A DNA stretch of 64,000 nucleotides from an uncultured Clostridia bacterium. Lineage in GTDB: Bacteria; Bacillota; Clostridia; Oscillospirales; Acutalibacteraceae. Location: NCBI GenBank assembly GCA_947166625.1, contig CAMVEX010000007.1, positions 1-64,000 on the forward strand, in the 5' to 3' direction. Both the position numbers and the translations under genes were made by a program. The notes under the pieces were generated by a model. The model did no database searches. It was given only the letters and a program-made list of their open reading frames with translations, and was not told the DNA's origin. The first letter of the stretch is position 1. Every line of letters starts with the position of its first letter. Positions 1-8,111 of this stretch are shown in pieces.

Positions 1-2779
1 CGTCTATATTGAGAACTATCGCGCCGTTTGCGTCAAGATCGGCCTTTGCTTTTGAGCCGTCAAGCGATTGCAGAGCGCTGCGGATGGCGCCTATCAGCTT
101 GCCGTATTTGGGCCCGAGGGTCTTGAGCTGAGGCTTGAAGGAATATGAAACATAAGACGATGAATCATCAACGAACTCAACGCTCTTTATATTGAGCTCC
201 TCTTCGATTATCTCAAGATATTCTTCGGGAAGAAGGCGCGGAACGCCGACATACATCTTGCCCAGAGGCTGCCTGTTTTTGATATTTGCGGTGTTTCTCG
301 CGGCTCTGCCGAGCGCTACGACTTTGAGCACCTCATCCATATAGTTTTCGAGGTCTTTGTCGATATATTCTTCGTTTGCCTGAGGATAATCGCAGAGATG
401 GATGCTCTCGGGAGCATTCTTATCGACGGTGCGGACAAGATTTTGATAAATATCCTCGGTGATGAACGGGATCATCGGAGCCGCAAGCTTGATGAAGGTT
501 TCAAGCGCGGTGTAAAGGGTCATATAGGCGTTTATCTTATCTTCATCGCCCGTCTGCTTCCAGAAGCGCTCTCTGCCGCGGCGTACATACCAGTTTGAAA
601 GCTCATCCACAAAGGTCTGGAGCGCCTTGCCCGCCTCGGGAATCTGATAAGTATCAAGGTATCCGTCAACGGTCTTGATAAGGGTATTCAGGCGGGAAAG
701 AAGCCATCTGTCCATTACAGAAAGTTTTGAATAATCAAGGCTGTGCTTTGTGGGATCGAAATTATCTATATCGGCATAAAGGATGTAGAATGCATAGGTA
801 TTCCAGAGGGTGCCCATAAATTTGCGCTGACCCTCAACGACCGCCTTATCATGGAATCTGTTGGGAAGCCAGGGGGCGGAATTCGTGTAGAAATACCAGC
901 GTATCGCATCCGCTCCGAGGCTCTTGAGAGCATCAAACGGATCGACGGCGTTGCCCTTGGACTTGCTCATCTTTTGACCGTTTTCATCCTGAACAAGCCC
1001 GAGAACTATAACATTCTCATAGGGGGATTTATTGAAGAGCAGAGTTGAGATCGCCATGAGCGAATAAAACCAGCCTCTTGTCTGGTCAACAGCCTCCGAA
1101 ATAAACTGAGCCGGGAACTGCTGCTCAAAGAGCTCTTTATTCTCAAAGGGATAATGATGCTGAGCAAAGGGCATTGAGCCGGAATCATACCAGCAGTCGA
1201 TGACCTCGGGGACTCTGTGCATCTGCTTGCCGCATTTTTCGCATTTTATGGTGACATCATCTATAAACGGGCGGTGAAGCTCGATATCATCAGGGCAGTT
1301 ATCGCTGAGCTCCTTAAGCTCGGCAATTGAGCCTACGGAATGCCTGTGACCGCATTCGCACTCCCAGATATTGAGGGGCGTACCCCAGTAACGGTTTCTT
1401 GAAATACCCCAATCCTGGATATTCTCAAGCCAGTCGCCGAATCTGCCCTTGCCGATGCTCTCGGGGATCCAGTTGACGGTGTTGTTGTTTTTGACAAGCT
1501 CATCGCGCACGGCTGTCATCTTGATAAACCAGGATTCTCTCGCGTAATAGATGAGCGGAGTGTCGCAGCGCCAGCAATGAGGATATTCGTGCTCAAATTT
1601 GGGGGCGTCAAAAAGCTTGCCCTCTTTATCGAGATCGATGAGTATCTTGGGATCTGCGTCTTTGACGAAAAGCCCCGCATAGGGAGTTTCCACAGTCATA
1701 TTGCCCTTGCCGTCAACAAACTGGACGAAGGGCAGATCGTATTTTCTGCCGACCTTGGCGTCGTCTTCGCCGAATGCAGGAGCGATATGGACTATACCCG
1801 TGCCGTCGGTCATGGTAACATAATCGTCAACGGTCACAAAATGAGCCTTTTTGCCCTGCTTCGCAGCCGAAACGCCTGCGCACTCAAAGAGAGGCTCATA
1901 CTCCATGCCCTCGAGATCGGTGCCTTTGTATTCCTCAATTATCTCATAAGCCTTTACGCCGTTTTCTTCATCACCGAGTTTACCGAGGACGGAATCGAGC
2001 AGAGCCTTTGCCATATAGTAGGTGAAGCCGTCTGCCGCCTTGACCTTTACATAGGTCTCATCGGGATTTACGCAGAGAGCGAGGTTTGAGGGCAGGGTCC
2101 AGGGGGTGGTCGTCCACGCGAGAAGATATTCATCCGCGCCCTTTACCTTGAACCTGACAACGGCGGAGCGCTCCTTGACGAGCTTATAGCCCTGAGCGAC
2201 CTCGTGAGATGAGAGAGGGGTGCCGCAGCGCGGGCAGTAGGGAACGATCTTGAAGCCCTTGTAAAGCAGGCCCTTTTCCCAGATCTGCTTGAGCGACCAC
2301 CACTCGGATTCTATATATTCGTTATGATAGGTGACATAGGGATCATTCATATCCGCCCAAAAGCCGACGGTGCCTGAGAAATCCTCCCACATCCCCTTAT
2401 ATTTCCATACGCTCTCCTTACAGAGCTTGATGAAGGGCTCAAGGCCGTAATCCTCGATCTGATCTTTGCCGTTGATGCCGAGCTGCTTTTCAACCTCAAG
2501 CTCTACGGGCAGGCCGTGAGTATCCCAGCCGGCTTTGCGGGGAACGAAATTGCCCTTCATGGTACGGTATCTCGGGATCATATCCTTGATAACTCTTGTG
2601 AGCACATGGCCTATATGGGGCTTGCCGTTTGCCGTGGGCGGGCCGTCATAGAAGGTGTAGGTAGGGCAGCCCTTCCTGTTTTCCATGCTCTTTTCAAAAA
2701 TACGGTTTTCATTCCAGAATTCGAGAACCGATTTTTCACGGTTTACGAAATCGAGATTTGCTGAAACTTTCTTATACAT
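1..2779 (-). CDS. ileS: Isoleucyl-tRNA synthetase (partial, C-terminus outside window)
   Basis: Charges tRNA-Ile with isoleucine in the cytoplasm. The reading frame stays open to base 1, so the 3' end lies outside the window. It starts MYKKVSANLDF, with HIGH signature KPHIGHV near residue 55 and KMSKS signature GQKMSKSKGN near residue 590. Cysteine pairs are present (CPRCG, CEKCG). The forms GWDTHGLPVE and KMSKSKGNAVDPFD resemble the eukaryote-like type 2 IleRS more than the common bacterial type 1. Type 2 enzymes are known for low mupirocin sensitivity; the type call here is from motif style only. ATG at 2779 follows a GGAGGAATC-type ribosome binding site. It lies 23 bp downstream of the 2803-3669 gene on the same strand, so the two may be co-transcribed. 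No T-box was found upstream. Confidence 0.95.
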   Translation of the reverse strand, partial: MYKKVSANLDFVNREKSVLEFWNENRIFEKSMENRKGCPTYTFYDGPPTANGKPHIGHVLTRVIKDMIPRYRTMKGNFVPRKAGWDTHGLPVELEVEKQLGINGKDQIEDYGLEPFIKLCKESVWKYKGMWEDFSGTVGFWADMNDPYVTYHNEYIESEWWSLKQIWEKGLLYKGFKIVPYCPRCGTPLSSHEVAQGYKLVKERSAVVRFKVKGADEYLLAWTTTPWTLPSNLALCVNPDETYVKVKAADGFTYYMAKALLDSVLGKLGDEENGVKAYEIIEEYKGTDLEGMEYEPLFECAGVSAAKQGKKAHFVTVDDYVTMTDGTGIVHIAPAFGEDDAKVGRKYDLPFVQFVDGKGNMTVETPYAGLFVKDADPKILIDLDKEGKLFDAPKFEHEYPHCWRCDTPLIYYARESWFIKMTAVRDELVKNNNTVNWIPESIGKGRFGDWLENIQDWGISRNRYWGTPLNIWECECGHRHSVGSIAELKELSDNCPDDIELHRPFIDDVTIKCEKCGKQMHRVPEVIDCWYDSGSMPFAQHHYPFENKELFEQQFPAQFISEAVDQTRGWFYSLMAISTLLFNKSPYENVIVLGLVQDENGQKMSKSKGNAVDPFDALKSLGADAIRWYFYTNSAPWLPNRFHDKAVVEGQRKFMGTLWNTYAFYILYADIDNFDPTKHSLDYSKLSVMDRWLLSRLNTLIKTVDGYLDTYQIPEAGKALQTFVDELSNWYVRRGRERFWKQTGDEDKINAYMTLYTALETFIKLAAPMIPFITEDIYQNLVRTVDKNAPESIHLCDYPQANEEYIDKDLENYMDEVLKVVALGRAARNTANIKNRQPLGKMYVGVPRLLPEEYLEIIEEELNIKSVEFVDDSSSYVSYSFKPQLKTLGPKYGKLIGAIRSALQSLDGSKAKADLDANGAIVLNID

Positions 2780-2802
2780 AAACAGATTCCTCCGCTCTTA
2801 AA

Positions 2803-3669
2803 TTATATATCAAGCTTGAATTCGCGCACAAACGCATTCACGAACAGGGTGCCCATATCAACGGCGACGATAACGGGCTTTCCGTCACGCTCCGCTACGG
2901 TCATCCCCTCGCCCTCTCCGGGCGGTATGAGATTGCGGTCAAGTATTTTTTCGCTTTTGCCGGCAGATATATCTATCTTGTAAACCGCCGCGGTATCGTC
3001 ATTGGTGGCGGCATAGAGACATCCTGAGTAGAATTCCGCACCCTGAATGGAGGATACGGCGCCGTCAAGGGCGATCTCTCCGAGCCTTTTCATCCCGTCA
3101 TTCACATCGTGATAATACAGCTTTCCGGGAGTTCTGTTGTTTTCGCCGACATAGAGATAGCCGGTATCGGGATCGACCGCGACCCACGGCACGCCTTTTT
3201 TGACAAGCAGCTCGCCGTCCTCGCCCGTTTCATCGAGGCGATAATATTCTTCAAGTTCGAGAGTTTCGCTGCTGAAAACTCCGATTATAGGATTTTTGAA
3301 TATTTTGCTGTCTTCCATTCCGGCATATATTTTGCCTTCAAAAAAGCTTATTCCGCCGATATGCTTTATCCCGAATTTTTCTTTTAACCCGTCGGGTATG
3401 GCCGAAAAGTTGATCTTCTCGGGAGTTTTTTTATCGCTTCCGGTTTTGAGAAGAGTGCTTTTGGAAGAAAAATAGAAATATTCTCCGTCGGTAGTGACAC
3501 CCTGCGAATAGAGAAACGCCGAAGGCCCTGCGATATTCACTTTGACATTATCGGGGCGCCCGGCTTCGCCGAAAAGATCAATGCCGCCGGTAAGCGCCGA
3601 CAGAGGGATAAACAGCGCCGCCATCACGGCGGAGACCGCTTTGACAAGGAAAGGGAATGCAGTAAGCAA
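2803..3669 (-). CDS. Secreted or anchored beta-propeller-like protein, function unknown
   Basis: A 288-residue protein with a hydrophobic N-terminus (residues about 5-27) that looks like a signal peptide or anchor. The rest is short beta-rich repeats with motifs such as VDPDTGYLYVGENN and FYSGCLYAATND, in the style of SMP-30 or NHL-like propellers. No catalytic motif can be assigned. The TTG start at 3669 is supported by GGGGTGA six bases upstream. It faces away from the metallophosphoesterase gene at 3882 and runs into ileS. Function is not known; the propeller call is by sequence texture only. Confidence 0.6.
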   Translation of the reverse strand: MLTAFPFLVKAVSAVMAALFIPLSALTGGIDLFGEAGRPDNVKVNIAGPSAFLYSQGVTTDGEYFYFSSKSTLLKTGSDKKTPEKINFSAIPDGLKEKFGIKHIGGISFFEGKIYAGMEDSKIFKNPIIGVFSSETLELEEYYRLDETGEDGELLVKKGVPWVAVDPDTGYLYVGENNRTPGKLYYHDVNDGMKRLGEIALDGAVSSIQGAEFYSGCLYAATNDDTAAVYKIDISAGKSEKILDRNLIPPGEGEGMTVAERDGKPVIVAVDMGTLFVNAFVREFKLDI

Positions 3670-3822
3670 GAAATCACCCCGCCCGCATAAAAATATCGGA
3701 TGATATTATAACAATAAATAAAAATAAAATCAAGCGTTTTTAAGCGGTATATTGTCAAAGGATAAAATATCGGGCAAAAAACTGCGTCAGCGCACATAAG
3801 TCCTACACTTTCGCATTTTCTC

Positions 3823-3851
3823 TTGACTGAAAAGCAGCGATAAACTATAAT
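3823..3851 (+). promoter_or_regulatory. Sigma-A promoter for the metallophosphoesterase gene
   Basis: TTGACT at 3823-3828 and TATAAT at 3846-3851 with a 17-bp spacer. Predicted transcription start is near 3858, which favours translation from GTG 3882 over GTG 3864, since the latter would leave almost no leader. Confidence 0.75.
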
Positions 3852-3881
3852 TTTCTCATAAAGGTGAAAGGAAGTGCGGCA

Positions 3882-5087
3882 GTGAAAAAGATAATCGGAA
3901 TTCTGACGGCGGCGGTAATGATTTTTGCATTTACCTCAGGCTCATACTCCGCGGCTGACAAAACAGAGCTGAAATTCAATGAGGGCAAATTCAAAATCCT
4001 CGTGCTCTCCGACACTCAGGACGATCATCATCCCGCGCCCGATATGGTCAATCTGATAACAAAAGCCATCGAAGAGGCGGACCCCGATCTGATAGTTTTC
4101 ACGGGCGATCTCGTTGAGGATTCGAGAGCTTTTGACATCGGCTCGGATGATGAGCCCTTCAAGGAGGGCGTAGTCGTCAAAAAAGGCGGAGAAATCGACC
4201 GCGACAAGACATACGCCAATGTTGAAGCTGCTTCAAAAATCGTGCTCGATGTATTTGAGGCTTCCGGAGTGCCGTTCGCAACAGTCCAGGGAAACAACGA
4301 TTACAAGGTCGGCGTCACAAATGAAGAATGGCTCGAAATCTATTCGCGTTATTCAAATTCGCTCGCTTTTGACGAGAGCGACGACGCAGAGGGCAGGATC
4401 GACTATCACCTCGAGATAAAAGGCTCGGACGGCAGCGACAAATTCAATTTATGGATAATGGACACCGGCAGATACGGGATAAACGACGATCAGATAAACT
4501 GGTATAAGAAAAAATCGACCGAGCTGACACAAAACAACGCAGGGACGCCCGTCCCCGCGATAGCCTTCCAGCATATCCAGGCGGACGATATAGGCAATCT
4601 CTTCACGGAATGCTCGCCCTTTGACGAGGGCGCAAGGGCAAAGGGCCTCAAATTTTACAGGCTCGATCCCGAGAGAGCCGCGGGATATAATTTCTTCGCT
4701 TACGCCCCCTGCGAGCCGACTTACGAATTCAAAGCGTGGAAAGAGCAGGGAGATGTGATCGGTGCATACTTCGGCCATCAGCATATAGAGGGCTTCACCG
4801 GCACCTGTGACGGAATAGAAATGGGCTTCACTTACGGCTGTGAAATGGCGAAAACCGGGCCTTACGGTTACAGGCTCATAACCCTTGATGAAAACAATCC
4901 CGCCGAGTATGAAAATACCCTTTACACATACGAAGGAAGTGTAAAAACAGGTAACGCGCGCTTTGAAAAGCAGGATGATACCCCGTATAAAGACTACGGC
5001 GATTCGCCTCTCAAATATATCCTCGGAATCGGGAATTTTGCCTGCAGCATGATAAGCGTGATCATCGACTTTTTCGCTTCGCTGTAA
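3882..5087 (+). CDS. Secreted calcineurin-like metallophosphoesterase
   Basis: Predicted two-metal phosphoesterase outside the membrane. The signal peptide (MKKIIGILTAAVMIFAF) is followed by metal-site motifs in order: LSDTQ, FTGDLVED, QGNNDY (GNND in place of the usual GNHD/E), FQH and GHQH. This order is typical of the family. GTG at 3882 has AAGGAAG seven bases upstream and gives a clean signal peptide; GTG at 3864 is an alternative six codons longer. The protein ends in a hydrophobic helix (SMISVIIDFFASL), a tail type shared with other secreted proteins in this window. The substrate is unknown. No clear terminator lies before the pgm promoter at 5101. Confidence 0.85.
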   Translation: MKKIIGILTAAVMIFAFTSGSYSAADKTELKFNEGKFKILVLSDTQDDHHPAPDMVNLITKAIEEADPDLIVFTGDLVEDSRAFDIGSDDEPFKEGVVVKKGGEIDRDKTYANVEAASKIVLDVFEASGVPFATVQGNNDYKVGVTNEEWLEIYSRYSNSLAFDESDDAEGRIDYHLEIKGSDGSDKFNLWIMDTGRYGINDDQINWYKKKSTELTQNNAGTPVPAIAFQHIQADDIGNLFTECSPFDEGARAKGLKFYRLDPERAAGYNFFAYAPCEPTYEFKAWKEQGDVIGAYFGHQHIEGFTGTCDGIEMGFTYGCEMAKTGPYGYRLITLDENNPAEYENTLYTYEGSVKTGNARFEKQDDTPYKDYGDSPLKYILGIGNFACSMISVIIDFFASL

Positions 5088-5100
5088 AATTTCATAAATC

Positions 5101-5129
5101 TTGACAATCCGCCCCTTGTATTTTATAAT
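5101..5129 (+). promoter_or_regulatory. Perfect consensus sigma-A promoter for phosphoglucomutase
   Basis: TTGACA at 5101-5106 and TATAAT at 5124-5129 with exactly 17 bp between. The gene's ATG is at 5166 after an AAGGAGAA ribosome binding site. Confidence 0.85.
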
Positions 5130-5165
5130 AAGGGGTGGAATTATTTTTTTCAAGGAGAACAGCCG

Positions 5166-6881
5166 ATGAATAATGTCAAAGAACTTTATGAGCTTTGGCT
5201 CAAAGGAACTGAAAATGATCCCGCTTCTCACGATGAGCTCGTTTCGATAGCGGATAATGACGATGAAATTCTCGACAGATTTTACAGAAATCTCGAATTC
5301 GGCACCGCAGGTCTGCGCGGAGTGCTCGGCGCGGGCACCAACAGAATGAATGTTTATACCGTGGGTCAGGCCACTCAGGGGCTCGCCGATTATCTCAATT
5401 CCAAAGGCGGCGGAGCGGTCGTTATCGGGTGCGATTCAAGAATCAATTCGGATGTGTTTTCAAAACACAGCGCGTGCATACTCGCAGCCAACGGTATCAA
5501 AGTTTATCTTTACCGCGAGATAGAGCCCACACCGTTTGTTTCTTACGCGGTGATGCGCCTCAAATGCGCAAGCGGAATAGTCATAACCGCGAGCCATAAC
5601 CCCTCCAAATACAACGGCTATAAATGCTATGATCCGCGCGGCTATCAGATGACGGAGGAGGCCGCGGCGGCCACATACGGATATATACAAAAGACCGATA
5701 TATTCGGCGGGATAAAAACAACGGATTTTGACTCCGCTCTCGCCTGCGGAAAGATCGAATATGTTTCCGATGAGATCATCGAGGAATTTTATGCGGAATG
5801 TCTCAAGAGACCGCTGCACCCCGAAATCGTAAAAAACAGCGATGTCAAAATCATCTACTCCCCTCTCAACGGCACGGGAAACATCCCGGTAAGGACGGTG
5901 CTCGAAAGAGCGGGATATAAAAATGTCCGGGTCGTAAAAGAGCAGGAAATGCCGGACGGCAACTTCCCCACCTGTCCCTATCCGAACCCCGAGATCAAGC
6001 AGGTATTTGAATGCGCGCTCGCCATGACGGACGAATTCAAGGCGGATCTCCTCCTCGCGACCGATCCGGACTGCGACAGAGTCGGCACAGCCGTATTGAC
6101 GGGCGGCGAATACAAGCTCCTCAGCGGCAACGATATAGGCGCTCTGCTCGTAAACTACATTCTCTCTCAAAGAAAGGCGCTGGGCACGCTCCCCGAAAAT
6201 CCGGTGATCGTCAAATCATTCGTATCGACAAAGCTCGTGGATAAAATCTGCGAGAAATACGGCGCGAAGCTGTATGACGTGCTCACGGGATTCAAATATA
6301 TCGGCGAGATAATCTGCAATCTCGACGCACAGGGCAAGATCGATGATTTTGTGATGGGATTTGAGGAGAGCTATGGCTATCTTATCGGAACTCACGCCAG
6401 GGATAAAGACGCCGTTGCGGCTTCACTGATGATATGCGAAATGACCGCGTATTATAAATCGCTCGGCAAAACTCTCTATGATGTATTGCTTGAGCTTTAT
6501 GATGAATTCGGCTGCTACTGCAACACCCTCATGAATTTCACATTCGAGGGCGCCGACGGTATGGCTGCAATGGCAAAAATCATGGCGGACGCCGCAGCGA
6601 ATCCTCCCGAAAAAATCGGAGATTTCAAGGTTATCAAGCGCTATGACTACAATATAAGCGAATGCACCGATAACGAAACGGGAGCGAAGGAAGCGATTCC
6701 CCTTCCCAAGAGCAATGTGCTCGCTTACGCCCTGCCCGACGGCAACTTTGTGATAATGCGTCCCTCGGGCACGGAGCCCAAAATCAAGATCTACATAACC
6801 GCCGTAGGCAGCAGCCGCGAGGAATCTCAGGCAAAAGCCGATGAAATCTCGGCGGCGATGAAAGCTCTGCTCGGAGTCTGA
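5166..6881 (+). CDS. pgcA: Phosphoglucomutase / phosphomannomutase family
   Basis: Interconverts hexose 1- and 6-phosphates, probably glucose, feeding UDP-glucose and wall or teichoic polymer synthesis. At 571 residues it matches the long PgcA-like subgroup. Visible motifs are the N-terminal FGTAGLRG, the phosphoserine loop TASHNPSKYNGYK near residue 142, the metal loop ATDPDCDR near residue 300, the sugar loop GFEESYGY near residue 400, and the C-terminal phosphate loop RPSGTEPKIK near residue 535. Transcribed from a perfect consensus promoter. The small gene at 6891 follows after nine bases, so the next two genes are probably co-transcribed. The symbol is given by similarity to the B. subtilis enzyme; mannose specificity cannot be excluded. 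Confidence 0.9.
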   Translation: MNNVKELYELWLKGTENDPASHDELVSIADNDDEILDRFYRNLEFGTAGLRGVLGAGTNRMNVYTVGQATQGLADYLNSKGGGAVVIGCDSRINSDVFSKHSACILAANGIKVYLYREIEPTPFVSYAVMRLKCASGIVITASHNPSKYNGYKCYDPRGYQMTEEAAAATYGYIQKTDIFGGIKTTDFDSALACGKIEYVSDEIIEEFYAECLKRPLHPEIVKNSDVKIIYSPLNGTGNIPVRTVLERAGYKNVRVVKEQEMPDGNFPTCPYPNPEIKQVFECALAMTDEFKADLLLATDPDCDRVGTAVLTGGEYKLLSGNDIGALLVNYILSQRKALGTLPENPVIVKSFVSTKLVDKICEKYGAKLYDVLTGFKYIGEIICNLDAQGKIDDFVMGFEESYGYLIGTHARDKDAVAASLMICEMTAYYKSLGKTLYDVLLELYDEFGCYCNTLMNFTFEGADGMAAMAKIMADAAANPPEKIGDFKVIKRYDYNISECTDNETGAKEAIPLPKSNVLAYALPDGNFVIMRPSGTEPKIKIYITAVGSSREESQAKADEISAAMKALLGV

Positions 6882-6890
6882 GGCGGGAAT

Positions 6891-7115
6891 ATGAAAAAAC
6901 GAAATCTGGTAACAAGAGTGATAGCGATAATTCTCTGCGCGCTGATGGTGCTCAGCATAGGAGCGATCGCGCTGACAAGAGTATTCGCCTTTGAAGCGGG
7001 CGCGGCGTCTCCCGATACGGGCAGTTCAAACACGTGGATAATATTTGCCGTTGCAGGCGGAGCGGCTCTTATAGCAGCCATCGCCGCAATAGCGACGACA
7101 AAAAAGAAACAATAA
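6891..7115 (+). CDS. Minimal sortase-substrate-like protein (signal peptide plus SPDTG sorting signal)
   Basis: A 74-residue protein made almost wholly of two export signals. Residues 1-34 look like a signal peptide (positively charged start, long hydrophobic core). Residues 40-44 read SPDTG, followed by a hydrophobic stretch and a KKK tail, the layout of an LPxTG-type cell-wall sorting signal with a variant motif. After both processing steps only about ten residues would remain. It sits between pgm and a DUF4097-like gene in one run. Alternatives are a small two-helix membrane protein, or a receptor for another partner. The function is unknown. Confidence 0.65.
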   Translation: MKKRNLVTRVIAIILCALMVLSIGAIALTRVFAFEAGAASPDTGSSNTWIIFAVAGGAALIAAIAAIATTKKKQ

Positions 7116-7127
7116 AAGGTGACTGAT

Positions 7128-8054
7128 ATGAAGAAAAAAATAATCATAGGAGCGGCAGTGGCGTTGGTCCTTGTAATTTCCGCGATTTGTCTGCTCCGGC
7201 TCCCTTCGCTGAGAAAATATGAAACGGGCGAAGCGCAGATAGATAAGAAAATCGAAAACCTTAAAATCAACTGTTCATCCGGCAGTTTCACCGTGATACC
7301 GACCTCGGGCACTAAATTCGTCATCGAGGAATTGGCGGGCACACAGACCGCCGGAGACGGCAAAACCGAGAGCAGCGTAAAATGGCTCACTTCGGGCAAA
7401 ACTCTCTATATCGAATGCGGCGGAGCCGGCAGGAATTATGTGGTCGGAGTGCCCGAGGGGCTGGCCCTTGACGACCTTGACATCATAGGCGGCAATGTCG
7501 ATGCGCAGATAAGAAAACAGACGATCCGCGATATGACCGTAAGACTTGACGGAGGGTATTCCGAAATAGAGGGCTGTAAATGCATAGACGCTCTCATAAT
7601 CAACGCCCCGTCATCCTCATTCAATATCGAAAACACATTCGCACGCAGGATGAATATCAAAACGGTTTCGGGCTCGGTGCTGATTCAAAACCCGGAATTC
7701 CAGAGATACTGCAAGATAATTACCGATTCCGGCGATATAGAGATGAGACTTCGCAAAGACGCGAAAATCGACCTTACCGAATCTCACGGCACGGGCACGA
7801 TCACAAACGATTTCAAATCGGATAAGAGCGGCTCGTCATACACCGTCAAAACCGCCAAAGGAAACATAAATATCCTCAGCTATTTCGACGCGGATCAGGT
7901 GGTCGATATAGGCAATGAGGCTCCGGGCGAGGTAATAATACCGACTGTTCAGGGCGAATCTGAATCCGTTACACAGAGCGAAAACGCTTCCGAAACGGCT
8001 CAGACATCAAGTGCCGAAAAATCCGTAACCGAAGCGGAAACCGTGAAGGAATAA
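7128..8054 (+). CDS. Membrane-anchored DUF4097-like beta-repeat protein
   Basis: An N-terminal membrane anchor (residues about 4-24) leads into a beta-rich region with repeated short strands (LKINCSSGSFTV, MNIKTVSGSVLI, KIITDSGDIEM, SYTVKTAKGNINI) typical of DUF4097 adhesin-like domains. The last 40 residues are low-complexity Ser/Glu/Thr. ATG at 7128 is chosen because AAAAGGTGA sits just upstream; the in-frame GTG at 7119 lies inside that ribosome binding site. It follows the SPDTG mini-protein by 12 bp and ends at a strong terminator. Members of this group often accompany envelope-stress or anti-sigma genes, but none is seen here. Confidence 0.75.
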   Translation: MKKKIIIGAAVALVLVISAICLLRLPSLRKYETGEAQIDKKIENLKINCSSGSFTVIPTSGTKFVIEELAGTQTAGDGKTESSVKWLTSGKTLYIECGGAGRNYVVGVPEGLALDDLDIIGGNVDAQIRKQTIRDMTVRLDGGYSEIEGCKCIDALIINAPSSSFNIENTFARRMNIKTVSGSVLIQNPEFQRYCKIITDSGDIEMRLRKDAKIDLTESHGTGTITNDFKSDKSGSSYTVKTAKGNINILSYFDADQVVDIGNEAPGEVIIPTVQGESESVTQSENASETAQTSSAEKSVTEAETVKE

Positions 8055-8071
8055 ACTCATATATACAGTTA

Positions 8072-8110
8072 AACTCACAGAGAGCCGGGCTCCCTGTGAG
8101 TTTTGTTTTA
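8072..8110. terminator. Bidirectional intrinsic terminator between convergent genes
   Basis: AACTCACAG at 8072-8080 pairs with CTGTGAGTT at 8094-8102, with a GAG/CTC inner extension, followed by a T-rich tract on the plus strand. Confidence 0.8.
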
Positions 8111-8111
8111 T

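Noticed and set aside
2780-2802. Possible T-box before ileS
   Set aside because: Only 23 bp separate ileS from the upstream gene, and no T-box core or terminator is present there or before the upstream gene at 3670-3860.
3864-3881. Upstream GTG start for the metallophosphoesterase
   Set aside because: It would begin about six bases after the predicted transcription start, has no ribosome binding site, and adds polar residues before the signal peptide.
4449-5231. 260-codon minus-strand frame over the metallophosphoesterase gene
   Set aside because: Antisense to a gene with clear metal-site motifs and overlaps a perfect promoter; no supporting signals.
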